DNA from: Gordonia shandongensis DSM 45094
GTDB taxonomy: Bacteria; Actinomycetota; Actinomycetes; Mycobacteriales; Mycobacteriaceae
Assembly (NCBI RefSeq): GCF_000423025.1
Contig: NZ_AUHE01000003.1
Span: forward strand, 283,797 to 347,796
Direction: 5' to 3'
Length of the DNA: 64,000 nucleotides
Part shown: positions 56,564 to 64,000 of the stretch, one piece after another
Layout of the letters: each line of letters opens with the position of its first letter
Position numbering within the stretch: position 1 is the stretch's first letter
Program-made: the position numbers and the translations under genes
The notes under the pieces: generated by a model
Seen by the model: only the letters and a program-made list of their open reading frames with translations
Databases searched by the model: none
Told to the model about the DNA's origin: nothing

Positions 56564-58182
56564 CGCTTCTCCTCATCCCGTCGGGACACCATGTCGGCCA
56601 CTGCGCGCCGCAGGTCGCGGCGGCTGATCTTTCCGACGCCCGTGGTGGGGAACTCCTCCACGATCTCCACGCGGTCGGGCACCTTGTAGTCGGCGACGCC
56701 GCGACCCCGGACGAACGCCCTCACGTCGGGGAGGGAGGGCGCCGGTGCGTCGGCGAGGATCACCGCACACGTTCGCTCGCCGAGGAATCGGTCGGCGACC
56801 GGGACCACCACCGCGTCGACCACCGACGGATGGGCGATCAGATGATTCTCGACCTCCTCCGCGGCGATCTTCTCTCCCCCACGGTTGATCTGGTCCTTCG
56901 CGCGCCCTTCGACGACGAGGTGGCCGCTGGGTAGACGACGGACGATGTCACCGGTGCGGTAGAAGCCGTCGACATCGAACGACTCGGCATCCACCCCACC
57001 GAGGTAGCCGCGGATCGTGTACGGGCCGCGGGTGTGCAGATGTCCCGGCTCACCGTCAGCGACCGGGGCACCGTCGTCGTCGAGAATCCGTATCTCGTCG
57101 GCGGGAGAGATCGGCCGCCCCTGGGTGCCGCACACGATCTCGTCCGGGTCATCGTCGCGGGTGTAGTTGACGAGCCCCTCGGCCATCCCGAAGACCTGTT
57201 GCAGCCGACATCCGAGAACGGGCCCGACCCGACCGGCCGCCTCCGCGGGAAACTTAGCGCCGCCGACCTGAAGCACCCGCAGACTGGACAGGTCCGCCGA
57301 TGAATCGGGCCGCGCCTGCAACCACAGCATGGCCATCGGCGGCACCAGCGAGGTCATCGTGACACGTTCCCGTTCGATCAGCGGGAAAGCGCTGTAGGGC
57401 GTCGGCTCCAGGCCGAGGACAACCGTGCCGCCACTTGAGAGGACACCCAGAATTCCGGGGCTGCTCATCGGAAAATTGTGCGCCGCCGGAAGAACCACGA
57501 GGTACCGAGTGTCCGGCCCCAGGCCGCAGATCGCAGCGGACTCCCGTACCGAATACAGGTAATCCGCGTGGCTCCGGGGAATCAGTTTCGGCACTCCGGT
57601 GGTTCCGCCGGACAGTTGGAGGAAGGCCAACGACTCGGCGGCGACCTCGACCGGGCCGCCACCGGTTTCTCCAGGTACATGGCCGATGGGGCCGTCGTCG
57701 ACGACGATCACCTCGATCGGGCTCTCGCTCGCGACCTCCGCGGCGAGCGACCGATGGTCGAATGCACCGATGCGCGCGGTCGTGATGAGCACCGTCGCCT
57801 CCGAGACGCGAACGAAGTGGAGCAGTTCACTGCGCCGATGAGCGGGCAACGCGAAGACCGGGATCGCTCCGATTCGGAAGAGAGCGAACAGCACGGTGAC
57901 GTAGTCGACGATGTTCGGCAGTTGCAGCACCACACGCTGTCCCCGGCCGATCCCGCGCGCCCGCAGTCCGCACGCGACCGTCGCGGCCGCGTTGTCGAGT
58001 TCGATGTACGTCATCCGTACCGGTCGCCCCGCATGATCGACTCCGACCAGCGCCTCGGCGTCGCCGAAGCGGCGTGCGGACTCCGGCAGCATTCCAGCGA
58101 GAGTGTCCTCCGTCCAGTAGCCGGCGGCCCGGTATCGCCGTGCGACGTCGGAGGGAAAGAGGGTGGGCGGTCGGCGGGTCAT
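56560..58182 (-). CDS. dhbE: 2,3-dihydroxybenzoate-AMP ligase (DhbE/EntE)
   Basis: The 540-residue adenylating enzyme has LQLSGGTTGVPKLIPRSHADY in two parts (P-loop), HNFPMSSPG (the Asn-containing aryl-acid recognition segment), VLQVGGAKF, QQVFGMAEGLVNYT, FYRTGDIVRR and the catalytic Lys in TTGVGKISRRDLR. It activates 2,3-dihydroxybenzoate with ATP and loads it onto the aryl carrier protein. ATG 58182 overlaps the dhbA stop. The Asn, rather than a Cys or Ser, in the recognition segment favours dihydroxybenzoate over salicylate. Confidence 0.94.
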   Translation of the reverse strand: MTRRPPTLFPSDVARRYRAAGYWTEDTLAGMLPESARRFGDAEALVGVDHAGRPVRMTYIELDNAAATVACGLRARGIGRGQRVVLQLPNIVDYVTVLFALFRIGAIPVFALPAHRRSELLHFVRVSEATVLITTARIGAFDHRSLAAEVASESPIEVIVVDDGPIGHVPGETGGGPVEVAAESLAFLQLSGGTTGVPKLIPRSHADYLYSVRESAAICGLGPDTRYLVVLPAAHNFPMSSPGILGVLSSGGTVVLGLEPTPYSAFPLIERERVTMTSLVPPMAMLWLQARPDSSADLSSLRVLQVGGAKFPAEAAGRVGPVLGCRLQQVFGMAEGLVNYTRDDDPDEIVCGTQGRPISPADEIRILDDDGAPVADGEPGHLHTRGPYTIRGYLGGVDAESFDVDGFYRTGDIVRRLPSGHLVVEGRAKDQINRGGEKIAAEEVENHLIAHPSVVDAVVVPVADRFLGERTCAVILADAPAPSLPDVRAFVRGRGVADYKVPDRVEIVEEFPTTGVGKISRRDLRRAVADMVSRRDEEKR

Positions 58183-58991
58183 ACGGTTGCACCTCCGTCG
58201 ACGGTGAGCACCTGGGCGGTGATGTGACGGGCAGCCGATGACAGCAGGAATTCGATGGTCGCCGCGACGTCGTCCGGGGCGGCCATGCGCCCCAGCGGGA
58301 TGCCTAGCCGATGCCGACCGAGGTCGCCGACGATCGCCGACTCCGCGGCATCGAGGCCACCGAAGGCCTCCTGCATCGGGGTGTCGGTTGACCCCGGCGC
58401 CACCACGTTGATCCGAACGCCGGCGACCGCGGTCTCCAGTGCGAGTGTGAGTGCGAGATTGTGCACCGCGGCTTTGGAAGCTCCATAGACGCCCAGACCG
58501 GTCCGCGGCCCGTTGCCCGCGTTGGATCCCACCACGACGATCGACCCCGCACGCCGCTCCACCATCCGGCGGACGGCGGTGGTCATCACGACGAACGCCC
58601 CGGTGAGGTTCACCGTCAGCGCCGTCGCCCAATCCGCTGCCGTGGCCTCCACGACCGGTCCGGTCACCAGGGTGCCCGCGCAGTGAGCCAACCGGTCGAT
58701 CGGCCCGGTGGCGTCCTCGGCCTCCGCCAGCGCGGCACGTACGCCGACCTCGTCGGTGACGTCTACGAGATGGGTGGTCGGTCTGCCTCCCGCGGACGCG
58801 ACCGCCCGCTCGGTTGCCGCCAGGCCGTCCGGGTCCCGGTCGAGCAGCGATACCGGCCCTCGGCTCGCGAGTCGAAGCGCCGTCGCAGCGCCGATGCCCG
58901 ATCCCGCTCCGGTGACGACGGAGTGGGCCGTGTCGGCTTCGGTTCCCGTCGGTCGCGAGGACTCCGCGAACCCGGATAAGGTCCTGACCAA
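58179..58991 (-). CDS. dhbA: 2,3-dihydro-2,3-dihydroxybenzoate dehydrogenase (DhbA/EntA)
   Basis: The short-chain dehydrogenase has SVVTGAGSGIGAATAL (NAD site), HCAGTLVTG, and the catalytic GSNAGNGPRTGLGVYGASKAA with Tyr and Lys (two parts). It oxidises the isochorismatase product to 2,3-dihydroxybenzoate. An ATG at 59060 would give 293 residues, but that codon lies inside an iron box. TTG 58991 has AGGAGA 8 bases upstream and gives 270 residues, near the EntA size, so I chose it. It is the first gene of the biosynthetic operon. Confidence 0.88.
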   Translation of the reverse strand: MVRTLSGFAESSRPTGTEADTAHSVVTGAGSGIGAATALRLASRGPVSLLDRDPDGLAATERAVASAGGRPTTHLVDVTDEVGVRAALAEAEDATGPIDRLAHCAGTLVTGPVVEATAADWATALTVNLTGAFVVMTTAVRRMVERRAGSIVVVGSNAGNGPRTGLGVYGASKAAVHNLALTLALETAVAGVRINVVAPGSTDTPMQEAFGGLDAAESAIVGDLGRHRLGIPLGRMAAPDDVAATIEFLLSSAARHITAQVLTVDGGATV

Positions 58992-59047
58992 CGCTGGACT
59001 CTCCTGTGACTCGTCGACGACATCTCGATCCGCCCGAAGGCGCACAC

Positions 59048-59066
59048 ACAGGGTAGGCATACCTAA
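59048..59066. promoter_or_regulatory. DtxR/IdeR-type iron box 1 upstream of dhbA
   Basis: On the minus strand TTAGGTATGCCTACCCTGT matches the IdeR consensus at about 15 of 19 positions by eye. It ends 57 bp before the proposed dhbA TTG and covers the alternative ATG at 59060, which argues against that start. Confidence 0.7.
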
Positions 59067-59067
59067 T

Positions 59068-59086
59068 GTAGGTAAGTCTACCCATC
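59068..59086. promoter_or_regulatory. DtxR/IdeR-type iron box 2 upstream of dhbA
   Basis: GTAGGTAAGTCTACCCATC matches the consensus at about 14 of 19 positions. Its centre is 20 bp from that of box 1, about two helical turns, so two repressor dimers could bind the same face of the DNA. Confidence 0.6.
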
Positions 59087-59194
59087 CTTGTTGTGTCGCC
59101 CGCCACAGTCACAATCCGCGTACACATTCGGAGACACGCCGAGACACAGGATGTTGTGCTCCTGGGGACTGTCAGACCCAAGCGGTAGGGTTGA

Positions 59195-60235
<1,041 letters not shown>

Positions 60236-60257
60236 TCCCGGCCTGACGGCGAGCAGA

Positions 60258-60294
60258 GACGCCCGCACCCGCAGTCCCCGCGGGTGCGGGCGTC
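60258..60294 (+). terminator. Hairpin terminator after nrdF
   Basis: A perfect 15-bp stem (60258-60272 and 60280-60294) with a 7-base loop begins 22 bp after the nrdF stop. No T-run follows. Confidence 0.75.
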
Positions 60295-60352
60295 GTCGTC
60301 GCCGCGAAGGACACCGCCCGACGACGGCCCTCCTGACACCGACCCCGATCGA

Positions 60353-60390
60353 GAACGGCCCCGATCTCCGTACGGAGATCGGGGCCGTTC
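60353..60390. terminator. 38-bp perfect palindrome after nrdE
   Basis: Arms of 19 bp (60353-60371 and 60372-60390) are exact complements with no spacer; the central bases would form the loop. It lies 24 bp beyond the nrdE stop and most likely ends nrdE transcription. Confidence 0.7.
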
Positions 60391-60414
60391 GTCACGTGTC
60401 GCCGCCGACGACAC

Positions 60415-62613
60415 TCACAGCATGCAGCTGACGCAACCCTCCACTTCGGTGCCTTCGAGGGCCATCTGGCGGAGTCGGATGTAGTACAGCGTCTTGATGC
60501 CCTTGCGCCACGCGTAGATCTGCGCCTTGTTCACGTCACGCGTCGACGCGGTGTCCTTGAAGAACAGCGTCAGGCTCAACCCCTGGTCGACGTGCTGCGT
60601 GGCGGCCGCGTACGTGTCGATGATCTTCTCGTAGCCGATCTCGTACGCATCCTCGTAGTATTCGAGGTTGTCGTTCGTCAGGTACGGCGCCGGGTAGTAG
60701 ACGCGCCCGATCTTGCCTTCCTTCCGGATCTCGATCTTCGAGGCGACCGGGTGGATCGAACTGGTCGAGTGGTTGATGTAGCTGATCGACCCGGTCGGCG
60801 GCACGGCCTGCAGGTTCTGGTTGTAGATGCCGTGCTCCTGGACCGACGCCTTCAACTCCCGCCAGTCGTCCTGGGTCGGGATCGCGATACCGGCGTCGGC
60901 GAACAGGGCGCGGACCCTCTCGGTCGCCGGCTCCCACACCTGATCGGTGTACTTGTCGAAGTACTCACCGCTCGCGTACTTGCTCTTCTCGAAGCCCGCG
61001 AACGCCGCACCGCGCTCCTTGGCGATCGCGTTCGACGCGCGGATCGCGTGGTAGACGACGGTGTAGAAGTACATGTTCGTGAAGTCGACACCCTCGTCGC
61101 TGCCGTAGAAGATCCGTTCACGCGCCAGGTAGCCGTGCAGGTTCATCTGGCCGAGACCGATCGCGTGCCCCTCGTCATTGGCGCGCTTGATCGACGGGAC
61201 CGACTCGATCGAGGTCTGATCGGCCACCGCGGTGAGCCCGCGGATCGCGGTCTCGATGCTCTGCCCGAAGTCGGGGGAATCCATCGTCTTGGCGATGTTC
61301 ATCGACCCGAGGTTGCACGAGATGTCACGGCCGACGTGCGAGTACGACAGGTCCTCGTTGAACTCCGACGGCGTCGAGACCTGCAGGATCTCCGAGCACA
61401 GGTTGGAGTGGGTCACCTTGCCGTCGATCGGGTTGGCGCGGTTCACCGTGTCCTCGAACATGATGTACGGGTAGCCCGACTCGAACTGCAGCTCGGCGAG
61501 CGTCTGGAAGAACTCGCGAGCCTTGATCTTGGTCTTGCGGATCCGCTTGTCCTCGACCATCTCGTCGTACTTGTCCGAGACGTTGACGTCCGCGAACGGC
61601 ACACCGTAGACGCGCTCCACGTCGTACGGGCTGAACAGGTACATGTCGTCGTTGTTCTTCGCGAGCTTGAAGGTGATGTCGGGGATCACCACGCCGAGCG
61701 ACAGGGTCTTGATCCGGATCTTCTCGTCGGCGTTCTCACGCTTCGTGTCGAGGAACCGGTAGATGTCCGGGTGGTGCGCGTGCAGGTACACGGCGCCGGC
61801 GCCCTGACGCGCGCCGAGCTGGTTGGCGTAGCTGAAGGAGTCCTCCAGCAGCTTCATGATCGGGATGACGCCCGAGCTCTGGTTCTCGATCCGCTTGATC
61901 GGGGCGCCGTGCTCGCGGACGTTGCTCAGCAGGAGGGCGACGCCGCCGCCGCGCTTGGACAGCTGCAGCGCCGAGTTGATCGACCGGCCGATCGACTCCA
62001 TGTTGTCCTCGATGCGCAGCAGGAAGCACGAGACCGGCTCACCGCGCTGCTTCTTGCCCGAGTTCAGGAACGTCGGCGTCGCCGGCTGGAAGCGGCCGTC
62101 GATGATCTCGTCGACCAGGTGCCGAGCCAGGGCGGTGTCGCCCGCGGCGAGGGTGAGGGCCACCATGCAGACGCGATCCTCGAAACGCTCCAGGTACCGC
62201 TTCCCGTCGAACGTCTTGAGGGTGTAGCTCGTGTAGTACTTGAACGCGCCGAGGAACGTCGGGAACCGGAACTTCTTCCCGTAGGCATGACTGAACAGCA
62301 GTTTCACGAACTCGCGGTCGTACTGGTCGAGGACCTCGACCTCGTAGTAGTTCTCCTTGACCAGGTAGTCGAGCTTCTCGTCGAGGTCGTGGAAGAAGAC
62401 CGTGTTCTGGTTGACGTGCTGCAGGAAGTACTGCCGCGCAGCCTCGCGATCCTTGTCGAACTGGATCTTCCCGTCGGCGTCGTACAGGTTCAGCATCGCG
62501 TTGAGCGCGTGATAGTCGAGGTCGCCAGGATTGTGCCCGGCCGGCGAGGAATGCACCCCCGACACGCTCGCCGAGACGGTGTTTTCGCTGACTGGAAGTG
62601 CGGTGGTCGACAC
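60415..62613 (-). CDS. nrdE: Class Ib ribonucleotide reductase large (catalytic) subunit
   Basis: The 732-residue protein has [20 protein letters not shown] (overall-type N-terminus of NrdE), [20 protein letters not shown] with the first active-site Cys, SNLCSEILQ with the thiyl-radical Cys, SCNLGSMNI with the partner Cys, and the C-terminal CVSCML thiol pair that is re-reduced by NrdH. It reduces ribonucleoside diphosphates. GTG 62613 has AGGAG 5 bases upstream and gives a length near the 725 of M. tuberculosis; ATG starts further up add a Ser/Thr-rich tail. Confidence 0.96.
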   Translation of the reverse strand: MSTTALPVSENTVSASVSGVHSSPAGHNPGDLDYHALNAMLNLYDADGKIQFDKDREAARQYFLQHVNQNTVFFHDLDEKLDYLVKENYYEVEVLDQYDREFVKLLFSHAYGKKFRFPTFLGAFKYYTSYTLKTFDGKRYLERFEDRVCMVALTLAAGDTALARHLVDEIIDGRFQPATPTFLNSGKKQRGEPVSCFLLRIEDNMESIGRSINSALQLSKRGGGVALLLSNVREHGAPIKRIENQSSGVIPIMKLLEDSFSYANQLGARQGAGAVYLHAHHPDIYRFLDTKRENADEKIRIKTLSLGVVIPDITFKLAKNNDDMYLFSPYDVERVYGVPFADVNVSDKYDEMVEDKRIRKTKIKAREFFQTLAELQFESGYPYIMFEDTVNRANPIDGKVTHSNLCSEILQVSTPSEFNEDLSYSHVGRDISCNLGSMNIAKTMDSPDFGQSIETAIRGLTAVADQTSIESVPSIKRANDEGHAIGLGQMNLHGYLARERIFYGSDEGVDFTNMYFYTVVYHAIRASNAIAKERGAAFAGFEKSKYASGEYFDKYTDQVWEPATERVRALFADAGIAIPTQDDWRELKASVQEHGIYNQNLQAVPPTGSISYINHSTSSIHPVASKIEIRKEGKIGRVYYPAPYLTNDNLEYYEDAYEIGYEKIIDTYAAATQHVDQGLSLTLFFKDTASTRDVNKAQIYAWRKGIKTLYYIRLRQMALEGTEVEGCVSCML

Positions 62614-62712
62614 TGCTTCTCCTGATGTTGAACTGAAGAGATGTACTGCTGGCGCAGATGCACTGCTGGTGAGAACGTCTGCTGATGACATGTGGTGTTG
62701 GGTGGGGCGGGA

Positions 62713-62728
62713 GCCGGACGTGTCCGGC
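62713..62728 (-). other. Small hairpin in the nrdI-nrdE gap
   Basis: GCCGGAC-GT-GTCCGGC lies just past the nrdI stop within the 120-bp gap before nrdE. It might be an RNA processing or attenuation site; it lacks a T-tract. The rest of the gap shows no clear signal apart from the nrdE ribosome site. Confidence 0.35.
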
Positions 62729-62733
62729 ACCCG

Positions 62734-63267
62734 TCACGCCGCTTGTCGGGTGAACTGCGGGCTGGCGGCGAACTCCGCGAGACCCTCGCGGACACGCTCG
62801 ACGTCGTCGACGGTCCCCATCAACTCGAACCGGTACAGGTACGGGACCTGGCACTTGTACGAGACGATGTCGCCGGCCTTGCAGAACTCTTCGCCGAAGT
62901 TCGTGTTGCCGGCGGCGATCACTCCGCGGATGAGCGATCGATTGTGTTCGACGTTGAGGAACTTGATGACCTGTTTGGGGACGTACCCGCCACCGGCGTG
63001 CGCGGTGACCTTCCCCGCGTCGCTGATCTTGCCGCCCCCGTAGGTCGGCGTGATCAACACGTAGGGCTCATCGACGCGGAACGACGACGTGCGGTCGATG
63101 AGAGGAATGCGGAGGGCTCGAAGTCCGAGCTTCTCGACGAAGCGGTGGGTGTACTCCGAGACCGAAGAGAAGTAGACGATCAACGGTGGTGCGGCGCCCT
63201 CGGCGACCACCCCGCCGGCGGCCGACCGGACGGTGTCCGGCTCGGCGGCATCGGTTCGAGCGGCCAT
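62734..63267 (-). CDS. nrdI: NrdI flavodoxin-like protein
   Basis: The 177-residue protein has a 28-residue N-terminal extension, then the NrdI fold: [20 protein letters not shown] (FMN phosphate loop), [11 protein letters not shown] and [18 protein letters not shown]. NrdI supplies superoxide or peroxide for assembling the dimanganese-tyrosyl cofactor of NrdF. It starts 12 bp after nrdH. Confidence 0.95.
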   Translation of the reverse strand: MAARTDAAEPDTVRSAAGGVVAEGAAPPLIVYFSSVSEYTHRFVEKLGLRALRIPLIDRTSSFRVDEPYVLITPTYGGGKISDAGKVTAHAGGGYVPKQVIKFLNVEHNRSLIRGVIAAGNTNFGEEFCKAGDIVSYKCQVPYLYRFELMGTVDDVERVREGLAEFAASPQFTRQAA

Positions 63268-63279
63268 CGGTGCACCCGC

Positions 63280-63513
63280 TCAGGCTGCCGCGGACGCGAG
63301 CGACTTGATGCGGTCCGGACGGAAGCCCGACCAGTGATCGTCCCCGACGACGACGACGGGAGCCTGCAGGTAGCCGAGTGCCATCACGTAGTCACGAGCC
63401 TCGTCGTCCTGGCTGATGTCAACGACGTCGTACTCCAGGCCGGCCTTGTCGAGCGCCTTGTAGGTCGCGTTGCACTGAACGCAGGCGGGCTTGGTGTAAA
63501 CGGTGATGGCCAT
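63280..63513 (-). CDS. nrdH: NrdH glutaredoxin-like redoxin
   Basis: The 77-residue protein has the redox motif CVQC at residues 11-14 (KPACVQCNATYKAL) and the NrdH-typical ending WSGFRPDRIKSLA. It passes electrons from thioredoxin reductase to NrdE. First gene of nrdHIE. Confidence 0.96.
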   Translation of the reverse strand: MAITVYTKPACVQCNATYKALDKAGLEYDVVDISQDDEARDYVMALGYLQAPVVVVGDDHWSGFRPDRIKSLASAAA

Positions 63514-63644
63514 CTGTGTGCTCCCTTGAGATGAAACGATCCGCTGCTGACTGTTGTGTTTCTACCGACCGGTTCTTGCGGGTTCCGCACCGAACGACAT
63601 CCCTGTAAGTAGTTCGTGTGCCGTCCGCCCCCCGGACGTTTCAA

Positions 63645-63692
63645 ACACTACACCTTGTGCCTCCCCTTTTTCTAGACCACAAGAACTTGTGA
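63645..63692. promoter_or_regulatory. Pair of NrdR-like boxes upstream of nrdHIE
   Basis: ACACTACACCTTGTGC (63645-63660) and CCACAAGAACTTGTGA (63677-63692) match the NrdR consensus (ACACWATATATWGTGT) at about 12 and 11 of 16 positions by eye. Their starts are 32 bp apart, the three-turn spacing usual for NrdR box pairs. The ATP/dATP-sensing repressor NrdR would bind here. Confidence 0.6.
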
Positions 63693-63726
63693 ATAACATT
63701 CGTGAAAGTCGCAGGTCGCGCGCTCG

Positions 63727-63735
63727 TTGTCCACA
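63727..63735 (+). promoter_or_regulatory. DnaA-box-like 9-mer
   Basis: TTGTCCACA equals the form common at mycobacterial origins. A second match to TTATNCACA is on the minus strand at 63688-63696. Confidence 0.4.
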
Positions 63736-63854
63736 GGCCGATCGGCGTGTCTCGGCGTGTTGGGCGTGTCGCATCGACCCCCTTCTGCAGCGGTCTCCCC
63801 CAGTGAACACCCGGGGTCCGACATCGACGGCGGACAGCCGCTCCGACCCCAGGT

Positions 63855-64000
63855 TCATCCCGGTGCAGGCGGTGTCGGTGGCGTCGGTGGTTCTGGTGGT
63901 GTCGGTGGTGGGTCGGGGTCCGTGGTCGGGAGGAGTTCGGCGTGGTGGATGGTGTTGATCTGCCACCGGTGTGGTCCGCCGGTGCCTGTTGTGGTTGGTG
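63855..64000 (-). CDS. C-terminus of a probable DUF222/HNH endonuclease (13E12-type), partial
   Basis: The minus frame is open from the window edge to a TGA at 63855-63857. The readable tail has GGPHRWQINTIHHAELLP followed by a Pro/Thr-rich run (PDPPPTPPEPPTPP). Tails of this kind, with an aromatic-His peptide and then low complexity, are common in the multicopy DUF222-HNH proteins of Gordonia and relatives. The catalytic HNH part is outside the window, so the assignment is tentative. The GT-rich repeats at the DNA level reflect the Pro codons. Confidence 0.4.
   Translation of the reverse strand, partial: PTTTGTGGPHRWQINTIHHAELLPTTDPDPPPTPPEPPTPPTPPAPG

Larger units (their letters stand above)
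63514..63854 (-). promoter_or_regulatory. 341-bp nrdHIE leader region
   Basis: No gene is visible here. The stretch is less GC-rich than its surroundings around 63640-63710. It holds the paired NrdR-like boxes (63645-63692) and two DnaA-box-like 9-mers (63688-63696 and 63727-63735). A ribosome site for nrdH (AGGGAG) lies at about 63522-63527. The rest, 63740-63854, shows nothing I can name. Confidence 0.6.

Noticed and set aside
59144..59159. ACACAGGATGTTGTGC, a single NrdR-like box before nrdF.
   Set aside because: About 12 of 16 positions match, but no second box lies 31-32 bp away, so support is weaker than for the pair upstream of nrdHIE.
63837..64000. GT-rich, repeat-like DNA at the right edge as a CRISPR or satellite.
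   Set aside because: The periodicity is that of Pro and Thr codons in the minus-strand frame ending at 63855; there are no constant repeats with spacers.

Overview
The window is GC-rich, gene-dense actinobacterial chromosome. Gene content and order match the Mycobacterium tuberculosis stretch from Rv3026c to Rv3053c: acyltransferase, GNAT, etfA, etfB, methyltransferase, GH57 enzyme, GT4 glycosyltransferase, acetyltransferase, PQQ-like lipoprotein, two methyltransferases, enoyl-CoA hydratase, Nudix, ABC ATPase, serB, ctaD, fecB, then nrdF/nrdE/nrdI/nrdH. This points to the mycolic-acid actinobacteria (Mycobacteriales), most likely Gordonia or a near relative. The genus is an inference. I see no tRNA, rRNA, CRISPR array or complete insertion sequence.

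Layout. 1-3318 (minus): PlsC-type and OlsB-like acyltransferases, then the electron-transfer flavoprotein pair etfA/etfB. 3498-7056 (plus): a methyltransferase/GH57/GT4 trio of the kind linked to methylglucose lipopolysaccharide and alpha-glucan synthesis. 7101-18798: housekeeping and lipid genes ending with serB and a membrane-anchored esterase. 18878-21875: ctaD and a FecB-type lipoprotein, divergent. 21905-25731: a HelZ-type SNF2 ATPase with its SWIM zinc-finger partner.

25757-58991 is a 33-kb siderophore locus inserted into this conserved backbone. It has three units, each preceded by DtxR/IdeR-type iron boxes. (1) Biosynthesis, from the boxes at 59048-59086 leftwards: dhbA, dhbE, isochorismatase, dhbC, ornithine N-monooxygenase, panD and a 4812-residue NRPS, followed by a binding lipoprotein. 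(2) Uptake, from the box at 37220: a siderophore-interacting reductase, two FecCD permeases and a FepC ATPase. (3) Export and carrier, from the box at 33313: a stand-alone aryl carrier protein, four ABC half-exporters and an MbtH-like protein, all overlapping by a few bases.

Hand-read adenylation codes suggest Ser (followed by an epimerase), beta-alanine and N5-hydroxyornithine. The predicted backbone is therefore 2,3-dihydroxybenzoyl-D-Ser-beta-Ala-N5-hydroxy-Orn, a mixed catecholate/hydroxamate siderophore. The panD gene would supply the beta-alanine. Between the second and last modules lies what looks like a relic module: a C domain, no A domain, a carrier-like segment without its serine, and a degraded epimerase-like segment. 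Two of the ABC half-exporters have complementary defects, so their heterodimer would keep one fully canonical ATP site and one fully degenerate site.

59234-63513 carries a class Ib ribonucleotide reductase, with nrdF convergent to nrdHIE. The nrdHIE leader has a pair of NrdR-like boxes 32 bp apart and two DnaA-box-like 9-mers. The right edge holds the end of a probable DUF222/HNH endonuclease gene. Short in-frame tandem repeats, mostly of 15-bp units, recur at several places in the window.
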